Assembly: GCA_022457065.1 (NCBI GenBank)
Contig: JAJGBQ010000003.1
Location: 372,001-436,000, forward strand
Source: Curvularia sp. ZM96
Taxonomy: Eukaryota > Ascomycota > Dothideomycetes > Pleosporales > Pleosporaceae
Length of the DNA: 64,000 nt
Reading direction: 5' to 3'
Part shown: positions 11,174 through 20,705 of the stretch, in pieces
How the letters are laid out: every line of letters begins with the position of its first letter
Numbering within the stretch: the stretch's first letter is position 1
Made by a program: the position numbers and the translations under genes
Notes under the pieces: generated by a model
Databases searched by the model: none
Told to the model about the DNA's origin: nothing
Seen by the model: the letters and a program-made list of their open reading frames with translations, nothing else

Positions 11174-11694
11174 GTATACCACACAAAAGAAACAATCTGG
11201 TGGGGAAATGATGTTTTTTGATATATCCCGGATGGTTTGGTGTTGGGCAGGGTTGATCTTCTTTTTCTTTATATTCCTCGGTCACGGACATTTGGGTAAT
11301 GTCTTGCTTTGTGATGATGACGAGAATGCATTTGGGGCTGGGCGTTTTGGGGGAGATCTTGCAGTTGAAGCTGTCATATACCAAAGGTTGGGTAGACTCC
11401 TTTTTCCTCTTCTTTTATACCCAAAAAAGAAACCATGCTCGATATGCCTCAATCCAGTTGTCTGCGCACAAAGTCTCCGCACCAGAGAACTTACGAAAAA
11501 TATCGCCAGCTATACTCTCGTACATACTTCCGTATTGAGTGACGAGGTTCTCTTATCAGAACCTTAAAAAAAGGTGTAGTATAAGAATCGAATCACATGA
11601 AGCTGCACAATCTTGTAAGAAATGAGGCTCGAAATGAACAAGGTAAAATTTCTTCCTCTAATCTACGGTGCATCTCATTTATTGTTCCAACTCC
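11174..11694. terminator. Convergent 3' region between Sin1 and the SGNH hydrolase
   Basis: Two convergent genes end on either side, so both 3' UTRs and polyadenylation sites lie here. T-rich tracts (about 11257-11275 and 11399-11420) and an A-run at 11565-11572 are seen. No further gene is supported. Confidence 0.45.
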
Positions 11695-13108
11695 TCACTG
11701 TCCCCAGCCAAACTCCATAGCACCCTGCTTCCACTTTGCAAAAACCTCTACCGGAAACCTCTCCGCAATGTACGCGTACCCCGCTGGCCCAGGGTGCAGG
11801 TAGTCGCCGCTGTCATACTGCGGGGCGAGCTGACTGGGGATCTTCGGATTAGCGAGAAACTTGTCAAAGTCAATGACGGCATCAAACACGCCGCTGGTAC
11901 GGATGAATTCGTTGACGCGTTGTCTCGTTTTTTCCCGCTCGGGGCTGGAGTAGGGCTGTCCAGTAAAGTTTGCGGGCGCGCTAAAGGGCGTGATGGTCGC
12001 GCCGAAGACAGGGATGCCGTGCGTGTGGATCAGTGTCACCATTTGCTTGTAGGCTTGTACGAGACGTTTGTAGATTGCGTCTTGTGCTTCGGGCGTGGGC
12101 GGTGCAACGCCAATGTCGTTTACACCTTCAAAGATCATTGCGTATTGAACGCCTGGGTGAGCGAGGATGTCGCGGTCGATGCGGCCAAAGGCATTGGGAC
12201 CGAGACCGTCGGCAAGAATACGGTTTCCGCCGGCGGCGAGGTTGCCGATGGAGATGTACTTTGTGGCAGAATTCTTTTGGAGACGGGCGAGGAGCTGGTT
12301 AGGCCACCGGTCATTCTGGTTGGTGGTGGAGCCTCGGCCGTCAGTGATGCTGTCGCCTATGATGAGAAGGGAGCCGACACGTTGTGGTACCCATGCTTCA
12401 ACGGACGAGATGAAATACCAATGTGCCGCTGACTGTGTGGTCGAATTGGTGATGGTCAGACTGGGCGCGCTGACTGCATTTCCAAATTGCCACCAGCTGG
12501 TTGTGCGGGATCCTGGATGGCTGGTAATACTGTTGGTTTTCTGGCCATTGGCAAGATACATGGTTACGGTGACGATCTGCTGTGCCTTGATTGGGAAGTT
12601 GATAGGGTCGGATACAGCAAGCGCGCCGTTGGGGACGATGATTCCATCTTCACCGCTAAAAGTAACCTTTTGCAGGGTCTGGGGCTGGATTTCATAGATG
12701 CCTGCTGTTTGGTTTGCGGGAAGTGCAACAGTAACAGCAGTGATGGGAAGGTCAGATCCACCAAAGACATTGGTGAACTTGAGGCGAATCTGATGAGCGT
12801 CGGTAGTCATGTAAAGTGTTTGACGGACTGTGCTGTTGACGAAGACAGCGCCAGTTTGGTTCTATGTAGAGTGTGTTAGTACTGATGCTGTGACCACAAA
12901 CTGGATAAGAAAGTGATCGTACAAACGGTGCTGGTGGTAGATTTGCCGGCTCAGTGAGCTGAGGCATTGTTGCAAATGCATCGACCCAGTGACCATCAGA
13001 AGGGTTGGGGCGGATGCTGGGTTTGTTGTTCTGTCTGCTCTCGATTACATGGCTGGTAACGGATACAGCAGTGCCTGCAAGGAGCACTGCCAGCCTTGAG
13101 AATATCAT
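11695..13108 (-). CDS. Secreted SGNH/GDSL-type hydrolase
   Basis: This is an extracellular esterase of the SGNH superfamily. Exons are 13108-12923 and 12861-11695 (1353 nt, 450 residues), joined by a 61-nt intron (GTACGA...TACATAG). The chosen start gives a clean signal peptide (MIFSRLAVLLAGTAVSVTS); an ATG at 13129 would add seven residues. An N-terminal jelly-roll-like half (to about residue 220) precedes the catalytic half. Block I is IGDSITDG with Ser about 233, block II is LAAGGNR, block III is EGVNDIG, and block V is DYLHPG with Asp about 415 and His about 418. The two-part architecture matches fungal and bacterial GDSL proteins acting on acetylated sugars or polysaccharides, but the substrate is unknown. 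Several NxT/S sequons (NQT, NST) fit secretion. Confidence 0.92.
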
Positions 13109-14169
13109 CTTTGCTTGATCACCCTGCAACTGACGATACTGAGGAGAGACGGCCGTACAGTTCTACGCAGCGTGGGGACCGGCAGCTTTAGTACTTGACG
13201 ACAACACGCAGATTGCGGGCGTATGGGGCAGCTGTGAAGCTAAGTAGGGCCATTATAACACGTTGAGAATAGCGCAGGAACCGATCTTTGCCCTGTTCCT
13301 GAACAGGCATCCGGGGAGCGTTGACAGTGTGGGGATCTGCGGAGAGAGCGGATAAATTGAGTGGTCCGAAGAAACCTGGTTGGTGGGAGGGAGCTTGTTT
13401 ATCCATCGGCTGCAAACCGCGTAAACTACACCTTGACGTCGCCCAGTATGTTCGGGCCGCGGGCACAATTATTCCGTTAGCATCAGTGTTTTAGGATATG
13501 GAGGGAATGGTTGATCAAGAAGAGTCGTAAATCCGTATTCATTGGTATCGTATCAATCGACGCAGAAAATAACAAGACAACGCCACCCATGCATTTATAT
13601 TGAGGTAGCTGTTCCTCTGGCCAGCACAAACGCCTTCCGTATACGTGGTATGTCACCCTGTACGTTGAACGGACAGAGAATTTCACTCGCTCAAAGTTGC
13701 TCGCAAGGCAGCCCTGACGCACTGCATGATTAAAGGAACAGAAGGTGGAGCTTGGCGGCCCGCACATTGAAGATGCTCTGCCGGAATGCGCCATTAGGGC
13801 CCATTTGGTAGAAATTAGAAGGAGTTGCTGTGGACCAAGACAAGAATTAAACATGTACTTGGAACAATGGGCCCATGGGTGCAGGGCCACTTGGCCAGGA
13901 TCGAATTGAAGCGGGGCGATGCGCACTGATGGTAGTTGGAGCGCAAGCAGAGATAGCCGGTAATGTGCCAAAACCAGAGGTACTGAGAGTGCCCGCAACG
14001 CAGATAGGAGGGAGTGAGCAGCTTCTGGAGTGTGCGGTAAGACAGGTGGAGAGGTGCGACAGCGCATCAATGGAACAATACTGCACAAGAAGCGATGGGT
14101 GCGAGCTTGTAGCAAAATGCCAAGCTTATGCCCATTGAGCTCATTGTCGGCATGGCGCCTTCGTTCCAC
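13109..14169. other. Gene-free interval, promoter of the SGNH hydrolase and 3' region of NC2-alpha
   Basis: The left part holds the promoter of the minus-strand hydrolase. The right part is downstream of the NC2-alpha stop. Open frames of up to 228 codons on the minus strand (13483-14169) have no family features and read like translated non-coding DNA. Confidence 0.5.
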
Positions 14170-14747
14170 TCAAAAGTCGTCGTCACTGTCGGCCTTTTTC
14201 TTTTTCCGACTCGACGTCTTCTTCTTCTTGCCGTCGGCATCGGCATTGTCGCCCTCACTCTTCTCAGGCGCATCGGCGACCTTGGACACAATCTCGTTGA
14301 GGAAGTCGAAGCGGTCCGTCTTAGCAATGGCTTGTTTGAGGTGGATGGAGCCGACGCGCTTCGAGTTGCGCGACTTTGCTTCGGCAGCAGCTTTTGTGAC
14401 GAGAGATATCATGAAGAGCTCGAGGGCTTTTGCTGAGAAGGGGTTAGCGACCATGGCGCGGGCCAGCACGGGCAAAGGAGATACGTACAAACCACAACGG
14501 GCGTGACCTGAGCAACCTTTCCAACGTCGTCATCGGCCTGCATGATGCGCTTTATGCGGGCAACGGGAAAGTGGTTCTTGATGGTGATGTGGTCGGTGTT
14601 GGGCATGTCGGGGGCACCCAGGCCGCTGCCCGCATCGGCCGTCAAGGGCAATGACGCGTCTGGCACGTAGTCGGCGTCTGGCATGCTCTCGTCGGTGGTA
14701 AGATGGCGAGGCATGTAGGGCTGGGGCGCAGGCTGGCTCTGCAGCAT
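14170..14747 (-). CDS. bur6: NC2-alpha/Bur6 histone-fold transcription corepressor
   Basis: NC2-alpha pairs with NC2-beta (Dr1) and binds TBP on DNA, repressing or tuning RNA polymerase II initiation. Exons are 14747-14489 and 14432-14170 (522 nt, 173 residues), with a 56-nt intron (GTACGT...CTCAG) splitting the histone fold after TPVVV. The fold reads HFPVARIKRIMQADDDVGKVAQ, then KALELFMISLVTKAAAEAK, SKRVGSIHLKQAI and FDFLNEIVSKV. The C-terminal tail is acidic then basic (GKKKKTSSRKKKKADSDDDF). The N-terminal start is uncertain: a Gln/Pro-rich stretch lies just upstream in another frame (about 14750-14860), so a further 5' exon is possible. The NF-YC/HapE family is similar, but the RIKKIMQ-DDDVGKVA pattern favours NC2-alpha. 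Confidence 0.88.
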
Positions 14748-15372
14748 GGGGTGGGAGGTGTGCTGGGCGGGTACGGTGGCTGTGTCTGTGGCGGTGACTG
14801 TGACTGTGACTGGCGCGAGAGGGGAGGCTGCTGGAGGGGAGCCAGCTGGGCGTGGGCGCGGGCGTGGTATGAAGATAAGTCTGGTCTGGCGACGGTGGAG
14901 CGCAGGGCCGGGCTAGCGTGGGCGGTGAAATGCTTTTCTGCCCTTGCCCAACCGCCAAGCCGCCCACCTTACGTGATCCACAGCTCGTGGGCCGTGCACC
15001 CGCGCCCTCAAAACACCCACGCCCACTCTCGCCCTCGGCCAGCCTTGTCGCCTTTGCAGTCGACGCACGGCGCCAAACAGTGGATGACGATAACGAGCAC
15101 GCCCGAGACCGTGGCCGCGACACCGAGTACACAGCGAGCGTCGCGGTGCCTGCCTCTGCGCCCGCCGACAAAACCCGACCCGGGCATGCCCTGCGGCTGT
15201 GGTTGATCGCCGCGCACACGCAAGGCGTCGCTGAGGGTGTAATTACTTGATCTAATCCGACACTCTGCCATGCTTCCCTGCTTAGACGACGCGTCACTTT
15301 CTGCCTCTCTACGGCTGGCCCTGGGCCTAGTATACACATACGCAATCCAATACTACACTACACATGCGCGCC
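14748..15372. other. Promoter/5' region of NC2-alpha and 3' region of tafazzin
   Basis: GC-rich sequence without a supported gene. Overlapping open frames on both strands here (for example 14530-15345 minus and 14703-15206 plus) reflect high GC content. A Gln/Pro-rich frame at about 14750-14860 on the minus strand may be upstream coding sequence of the corepressor. Confidence 0.4.
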
Positions 15373-16670
15373 TCAGGTATCCTTGGTGATGGTATCGTCC
15401 TCTTTGCGGCCTTCCCTGTGAGGCCCCTCCCGCAGCCATGTTTCCGCAAGGCTGTTCTTCGGGTCGTCGTCAGGGTATCCACGCTGCCGCCTTACGTCTA
15501 GCACTGCCTGCCGGATGCGCCATGTACACTCCTTGCGTATCCTGACGGCCTCGTCCGAGTACTTCAGTGCGTCATTGAGAACCCCGACCGCCAGCCGCTC
15601 TCCCTTGCGTTCCTCATTGTCCTTCAGCTGCTTCCACCGCCTGCGCAAGTCGCCGAACACCTCCTCCATATCGAGCTTCTCGCCAAACGTGACCCGTACA
15701 TTCTGGAAGGGACGCGGAATGAACCGCGGAAATGTACGTGTCTCGTGCATGATATTGTCGAACCCTTCGACGAAAATGGGCACCACGTCCGGCATCGGTT
15801 CGCTCTCCAGTATCAGTCGCGACACCCCCCACTTGAAGTAGCGCATGATCCTTTGCTCGCTTTGGTGTATCATGCCCTCAGGGAAGATGTGGACCCACGC
15901 ATGGCGCCGGTTCCGGTATGCAGAGGGCGCTGGGAACGTGTCGTGACCGTTTGTGGAAAAGGTAAGATGTCCGCTGCTGAAGGGATCAATGAGGTCTGGG
16001 CTCTTGAGTGATGTCGCTGGCTTCTCCGGGGGATCTTGCTCGTGCAGAAAAGGTCCACGCGAGAGCAGGCGGATCGCCTCTGTGATGGTAGGTTGGAACA
16101 AGCCTCCATATTGTGAATGTGCAGAGCGGTGCGTAGGGAGAACTTGTCCGAAAGTGAAGAAAGTCGACAACGCTCTGATGTCGCCGTTAGTAATGCGACG
16201 CACAACCCAACGCAAACGTACTTGTTCGTGAAGCATAAGTCATAACTTCCAAGTCCCCATCGCAAATTGTCCGGGTTGAACATGTAGCTGAGGGGAAGTA
16301 TGCCCCATAGGATTGGGTCGTCCATCCTGTTCCAATTGCATGAGCGCAGTCCTTTGCCTCGAGAGGCCGACGTCACGGTAAACGACGAACGTACACAGAA
16401 ATATGGTTCGAGACTGCGACCGAGTTAGCCTCAACCCGTCCTCGGACAATGGGATGCCTTGGAAGGCATACCAGTAATCAGTCCCTTCTCCCTTTTCGCG
16501 GGGTCCTCCCTCTCATCCAGCAGCTTCAGGAACTTGTCCATGCCGTAAGTCTCTACCGTGCTCAGTCCATTGAGGAATCCTTTGCACAGAAGCCCTACGG
16601 CGCCCATTGTGAAGACGGACGCAGCGCGCCATGGTCCGCTGGGCGCCTCCGGCTGGTCCTCTGGTTGCAT
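15373..16670 (-). CDS. taz1: Tafazzin, monolysocardiolipin acyltransferase
   Basis: Tafazzin remodels cardiolipin acyl chains at mitochondrial membranes. Four exons are 16670-16472, 16413-16395, 16326-16222 and 16174-15373 (1125 nt, 374 residues). Exon 2 is a 19-nt microexon that carries the catalytic acyltransferase core NHIS, and the next exon supplies VMDD, making the HX4D motif at His70-Asp75. The glycerophosphate-binding motif FPEG is at about residues 205-208 in VHIFPEGMIHQS. PIFVEGFDNIM and the later RVTFGEKLDMEEVF block are also typical. The start was chosen at MQPEDQPEAPSG because the open frame further upstream looks non-coding. An N-terminal hydrophobic segment (VFTMGAVGLLCKGFLNGL) fits membrane association. 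The gene is divergent from the NOSIP homologue. Confidence 0.93.
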
Positions 16671-17104
16671 TGGGGGTGTTGTGTTCGCAGAAACTACATG
16701 TGCAGATTTCGCGCCTGCCCGACAAGTGAGCCAAGTGAGCCGGCTCGCAGCCAACGTCACCGGCCGCCCGCCTGCCAGGAACCGCATAATTTTGGTGACA
16801 GGGATTAGCGGTAATGCGCCCGGCACGTGCAACCACTGGCTGGCTCTGCCTTTCCAGACCCTCTCCTTCTCCCAGACCTTGCTTGACGCTTGCAAACCAT
16901 CGAGACGTCGTGGCCTTGTCGATGCTCCTGGTGCACCGTGCAGTCTCGCTCAACTACACACCATATTTGTAGACTCAACCTTGGTACCTGCGCACGTGAC
17001 GAACCGCAAGGCGCGTCACCAACTGCCAACACGCGAAACGCGCTTTCCCATGATCCGCTGTTCGCCTCTCTACTCACAACCAGTCCATTTCCACCACATC
17101 CAAG
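16671..17104. promoter_or_regulatory. Bidirectional promoter between tafazzin and the NOSIP homologue
   Basis: These 434 bases lie between two divergent start codons. The CCACCACATCCAAG-like leader immediately before the plus-strand ATG is a typical fungal C/A-rich start context. No TATA box is obvious. Confidence 0.55.
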
Positions 17105-18178
17105 ATGCCACCACCAAAGACTATATTCACATCGTACGAGCGGAATTCGCTCAAGGACAGATGGGGCTCGCAAGCAACACGTCTCACTCGTGACTCTTTT
17201 CTACCGTTTGGCTCCTGCCAGTTGTGTCTCCTTCCATCAGTAGACCCAGTATGCTGTTCGCAAGGCGACCTCTTTTGCCGAGAGTGTGCCTTGACGAACC
17301 TCCTAGCCCAGAGAAAAGAAATGAAGCGGCTGGAAAAGCTCAATGAGCGTCAAAAACTCGAAGAGGAAGAGCAAAGGCTCAGGGAGGAAGAGGAGGCCAG
17401 GTTGCGAGCTGTTGAAGAGTTTGAACTTGTACAGCAAGGGCTCTCCGTCAAGGCGGGTGCGTCAGCAAAAATGGTGGGAAGAGAAGGTGGCAAGATCATG
17501 GTGGAAGAAGAGCAGGACACTCAAGTCGGGCAAAACCGAGGCATCAAAAGAAAATTTGAGATTGACGAGGAGGAGCTGAAGCGTATTGCAAGTCAGGAGC
17601 AGAGAAAAGCAAAGCGTCACTTGGACGAAGAACGCAAAGCTGCAAAAGGTCATCTGCCAAGTTTCTGGGTACCAGGCGAAACACCCGATCAACACCACAA
17701 GACTGCCGAGAAGGCAAAAAATACACCTGTTTGCCCGTCTAGTTCTCCAGATCAACCTCACAGCCTAACGCTCAAAGGCCTAACGAGCGTCAATTTCCAC
17801 GAGGAAAAATCGACAGAGACGGGCAAGGCTGTACGCACATGCCCAAGCTGCCAAAAGGCGCTATCAAACAGCACAAAAGCCATGCTTGCTATCCCCTGCG
17901 GTCACGTACTCTGCAAGCCCTGCGTCGACAAGTTTCTCAAACCAGAACATCGACATCACCGAGACGCGCATGATGGGGGGCCTGATCCAGATACGATACA
18001 TTGCTATGTCTGTGATGCAGATCTCACCACGATACCAGATGCCAAAGATGGGAAGAAGAAAAGGGAAAAAGAAAAGGGACCGAAGCCCGGATTGGTAGAG
18101 ATTCGAAGCGAGGGGACTGGATTTGCGAGTGGAGGCAAGGCTATGGTCAAAAAGGAGGGTGTTGCATTTCAAGTTTAA
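17105..18178 (+). CDS. NOSIP-family protein (RING/U-box-like E3 ligase homologue)
   Basis: This single-exon gene encodes 357 residues. It resembles nitric oxide synthase-interacting protein, a nuclear protein with U-box-type ubiquitin ligase folds that is also found in spliceosomes. The N-terminal NOSIP zinc-finger-like domain covers about residues 1-70 (TSYERNSLKDRWGSQATRL, then CQLC, DPVCC, CREC). A charged coiled coil follows (RLEKLNERQKLEEEEQRLRE, about 78-110), then a linker with the conserved PSFWVPGETPD. The C-terminal RING-like domain at about 244-300 reads CPSCQKAL, IPCGHVLCKPCVDKF and CYVCDADL. In most fungi NOS is absent, so the family name reflects descent and not nitric oxide signalling. 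Confidence 0.9.
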   Translation: MPPPKTIFTSYERNSLKDRWGSQATRLTRDSFLPFGSCQLCLLPSVDPVCCSQGDLFCRECALTNLLAQRKEMKRLEKLNERQKLEEEEQRLREEEEARLRAVEEFELVQQGLSVKAGASAKMVGREGGKIMVEEEQDTQVGQNRGIKRKFEIDEEELKRIASQEQRKAKRHLDEERKAAKGHLPSFWVPGETPDQHHKTAEKAKNTPVCPSSSPDQPHSLTLKGLTSVNFHEEKSTETGKAVRTCPSCQKALSNSTKAMLAIPCGHVLCKPCVDKFLKPEHRHHRDAHDGGPDPDTIHCYVCDADLTTIPDAKDGKKKREKEKGPKPGLVEIRSEGTGFASGGKAMVKKEGVAFQV

Positions 18179-19121
18179 GATTTCACACAAGCTGATGGCA
18201 GAGCCCTATGAGTCACATTGGCCATCTGCTTTCACCACCAAAGTGGTGATGCCTGGGTTCTTCCAACCTTACTTCACTCTGCTGCTCGTACCCCAGCTTT
18301 TCCAACAACCTCAGTGATGAAATTAAGCACAGATAGGAATCTCTGATTGAGAAGCATTTTCATCAATATAGACTGCACAAACATGAAAAAGTATCGTCAC
18401 TGGAATTATGACTGGCGCCTGGTTGGCTGCATTCCCAGAAAAACTGGGCTCCAACGCATTTATCAGTGGCTAATGAAAACCTGAAAAGACAGAGCGATTT
18501 TCGCGCTGAGCACGTCTTCTTTCGTGCAGCATATCTACCGATACATGTAATTCAACTCGTGAATCATACTAAATACTTCAAATACACTACTTTCCCGCGG
18601 GACTTCTACGAGCATGTGCAAGACTACATACTGTCGTACTTGGTCAACTTGGCTTCTTTCACGCAGAGCTTTTACTTTATATATGCGCTAAATCCCGCTC
18701 ATCCACAAGACCAGATCTCAAGCTCAAACTCAAACTCATTCACTGTGGTCTGTTGTTATTCTCAATTCACTACGGAAAGAACGGTTTTCCTGCTTGGACT
18801 TGATCCCTTCCACGAAAGATTGACCTCGGAAAAGGTACTTGATCAGCAATACGATTCATACATCCAAAGATAATCACTCAGTGCCTCACTCTTTGATACC
18901 CTGTAGCCATACACCTTGAGAAAAGTAATATCCGACATGATGCTGATCAACAAACGGTGAGACTATATTGACAGACTGAGCAAGTCTTACTACGATGTCC
19001 GGACTGTGCGTTACTTCCTTCCTGCCTATTCACATGCCATCTAGTGCTGCTAGGCTTTAACTGTGTATCAGCATCTTGTCTCAACTTCCCAGCCATTGGA
19101 TCCCACCTATATTGATGCCAT
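18179..19121. other. Gene-free interval, 5' region of the ABA3-like gene
   Basis: An open frame of 135 codons at 18466-18873 has no recognisable features. The last ~130 bases hold a second coding-looking frame (QPLDPTYIDA at about 19092-19121) that abuts the ABA3-like start in a different frame. Either a short upstream exon or a frame disruption is possible there. Confidence 0.4.
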
Positions 19122-20448
19122 ATGCCTCCAGATTATCCAGCAGAAATTGCCCACGACCTCGACAATATCGATCTCCCTGAGTTTTCCAAGGAAGAGATCG
19201 ATGCTTGCGCATGGGAATACGCGCGCTGTGTCATCCCGCAGTACACCAATTGGAATCGTTTCGTTGGATTTATGCGTGTTATCATTATCGCAATTGTTGC
19301 TAAGTACAAGAGTGACATAGCCCAAATCGCCGTCACTGACGATATGCTTGGATACAACCGCAGTAATGTTCTAGCCCAAATTTTTGAAGGCACTCGACCA
19401 CAGTAGGTTCACCTTGTCTGCATAGCATACACAGAAGCTCACATATCTTACTAGTGCAGAATTGGCGCGAGAGTTCCGCCGTTGTATTCTGATCACAGGA
19501 GACAAGTCAAGTTCGCGACTTGGTGGCTTGTTATTCCAGCGCTACGTTCCTGCCCTGGCCAAGTCTCCCCGACAGTGGCTTCGCATGCGCGACATGGATG
19601 CTCTTCTTCGTTTTACCGTTGGCGCCGCGCTTGCATGCAATAATCTTGATAATTTCTGGTATACCGAGGAGCAACTGGAGATGCTAAATGAGATCGGCTC
19701 TACGCTTTACGATGGCGTTGCTTTCTTCAAGCACCGGCCTGAAGGCGAGACGGTAAGCAACACCATTGGTATCAAGTCCAGTCAAGCAAGTGCTTACTGG
19801 CTTGGTTTTTTGCTTAGAACTCTACATTTGCATATATGCCCCCTAGCGTCCGCATCAAGGCTTTCCGCCAATGTCGTGAGTTGCTGTGGGCGCTAGATGT
19901 TGCATGGGCTGGCAGACCTGAACACCTCGTTATCATCAATTTCTTACGCTTTTTCGGTGGTCCCATCCACATGTGTAAGTCCCCCTTCCCGCTCAATTAT
20001 CACTATCTTATATCGTTGACTGACGAAATCTGATTCAGTGATGCGCCGTTGCCGCTTCGTCGAAGACGGAATGATGATCGGCCGACCTGAGACCCCAACC
20101 GTCGTCGAACAAGCCCGCCAGCACGTCAAACTTTGGAACCGTGTGGATCCCCAGGAAAGCAACGCAGGAGACGCAGCACGCTATAATTGTCTCCTTTCAA
20201 GACGTGACGAGTTGATGTTCGATGGTCTCCCTGAGATGCTGGAGCCCAGCAACGAAATCACCTGTCAAGAATGTCAGAACAATCAGTCTCGTAAGGATCC
20301 TTCGTATGGATTTGGGGGTGTGCACTTATGCGCCAAATATCAGAACGATTGGGCTCAATACATGGATACTCTTCCAGATCGCTTCCCGAATGTGTTTCCT
20401 GAGGTCAAAAGTATGATGTCAAGTCAAGGCCATGTATTCACTTCGTGA
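19122..20448 (+). CDS. BcABA3-like protein, putative non-canonical sesquiterpene synthase
   Basis: Four exons are 19122-19402, 19455-19752, 19818-19974 and 20039-20448 (1146 nt, 381 residues). The protein resembles, from memory of the family, Botrytis BcABA3, which makes the ionylideneethane scaffold of abscisic acid from farnesyl diphosphate and lacks the usual DDxxD signature. Recognisable segments are CAWEYARCVIPQYTNWNRFV, AREFRRCILITGDKSSSR, FFKHRPEGET/NSTFAYMP, and a late FLRFFGGPIHM followed by RRCRFVEDGMMIGRPE. No DDxxD or NSE/DTE metal motif is seen. All three introns have good donors (GTAGGT, GTAAGC, GTAAGT) and keep phase. The start is weak: the frame upstream of 19122 meets a stop at 19113, while another frame looks coding. 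The function is inferred from similarity only; no other abscisic acid genes are in the window. Confidence 0.7.
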
Positions 20449-20705
20449 ATGCTAGACGCGTGACTAAGCACGGAGCACCTCAAATGTTCGTTCTTCATGT
20501 AATTAGGGTTCAGAGGTAGGACAGGCCGGGATATACAGCAGCAAGATGATAAGGCTGTGCTCTAAATGTGGACATCGTTTCAAGTCAGATTCAGTTCTAT
20601 TACAAAAGCAACAAGTTAAGATACATTTAGTCTGGTACTTTACCATGAACTTTTTTCATCTTGATAAACCCAAACGAACGACAGACGCCGCATCGAATAA
20701 CACAA

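Noticed and set aside
13483..14169. Minus-strand frame of 228 codons
   Set aside because: No domain, no splice or start context, and it lies in the interval beyond the NC2-alpha stop.
14530..15345. Minus-strand frame of 271 codons rich in Ser, His and Arg
   Set aside because: It overlaps the NC2-alpha first exon in another frame and is an effect of GC-rich sequence; only the Gln/Pro-rich alternative frame near 14750-14860 deserves a check.
18466..18873. Plus-strand frame of 135 codons upstream of the ABA3-like gene
   Set aside because: It has no recognisable domain, no signal peptide and no link by splice sites to the ABA3-like frame.
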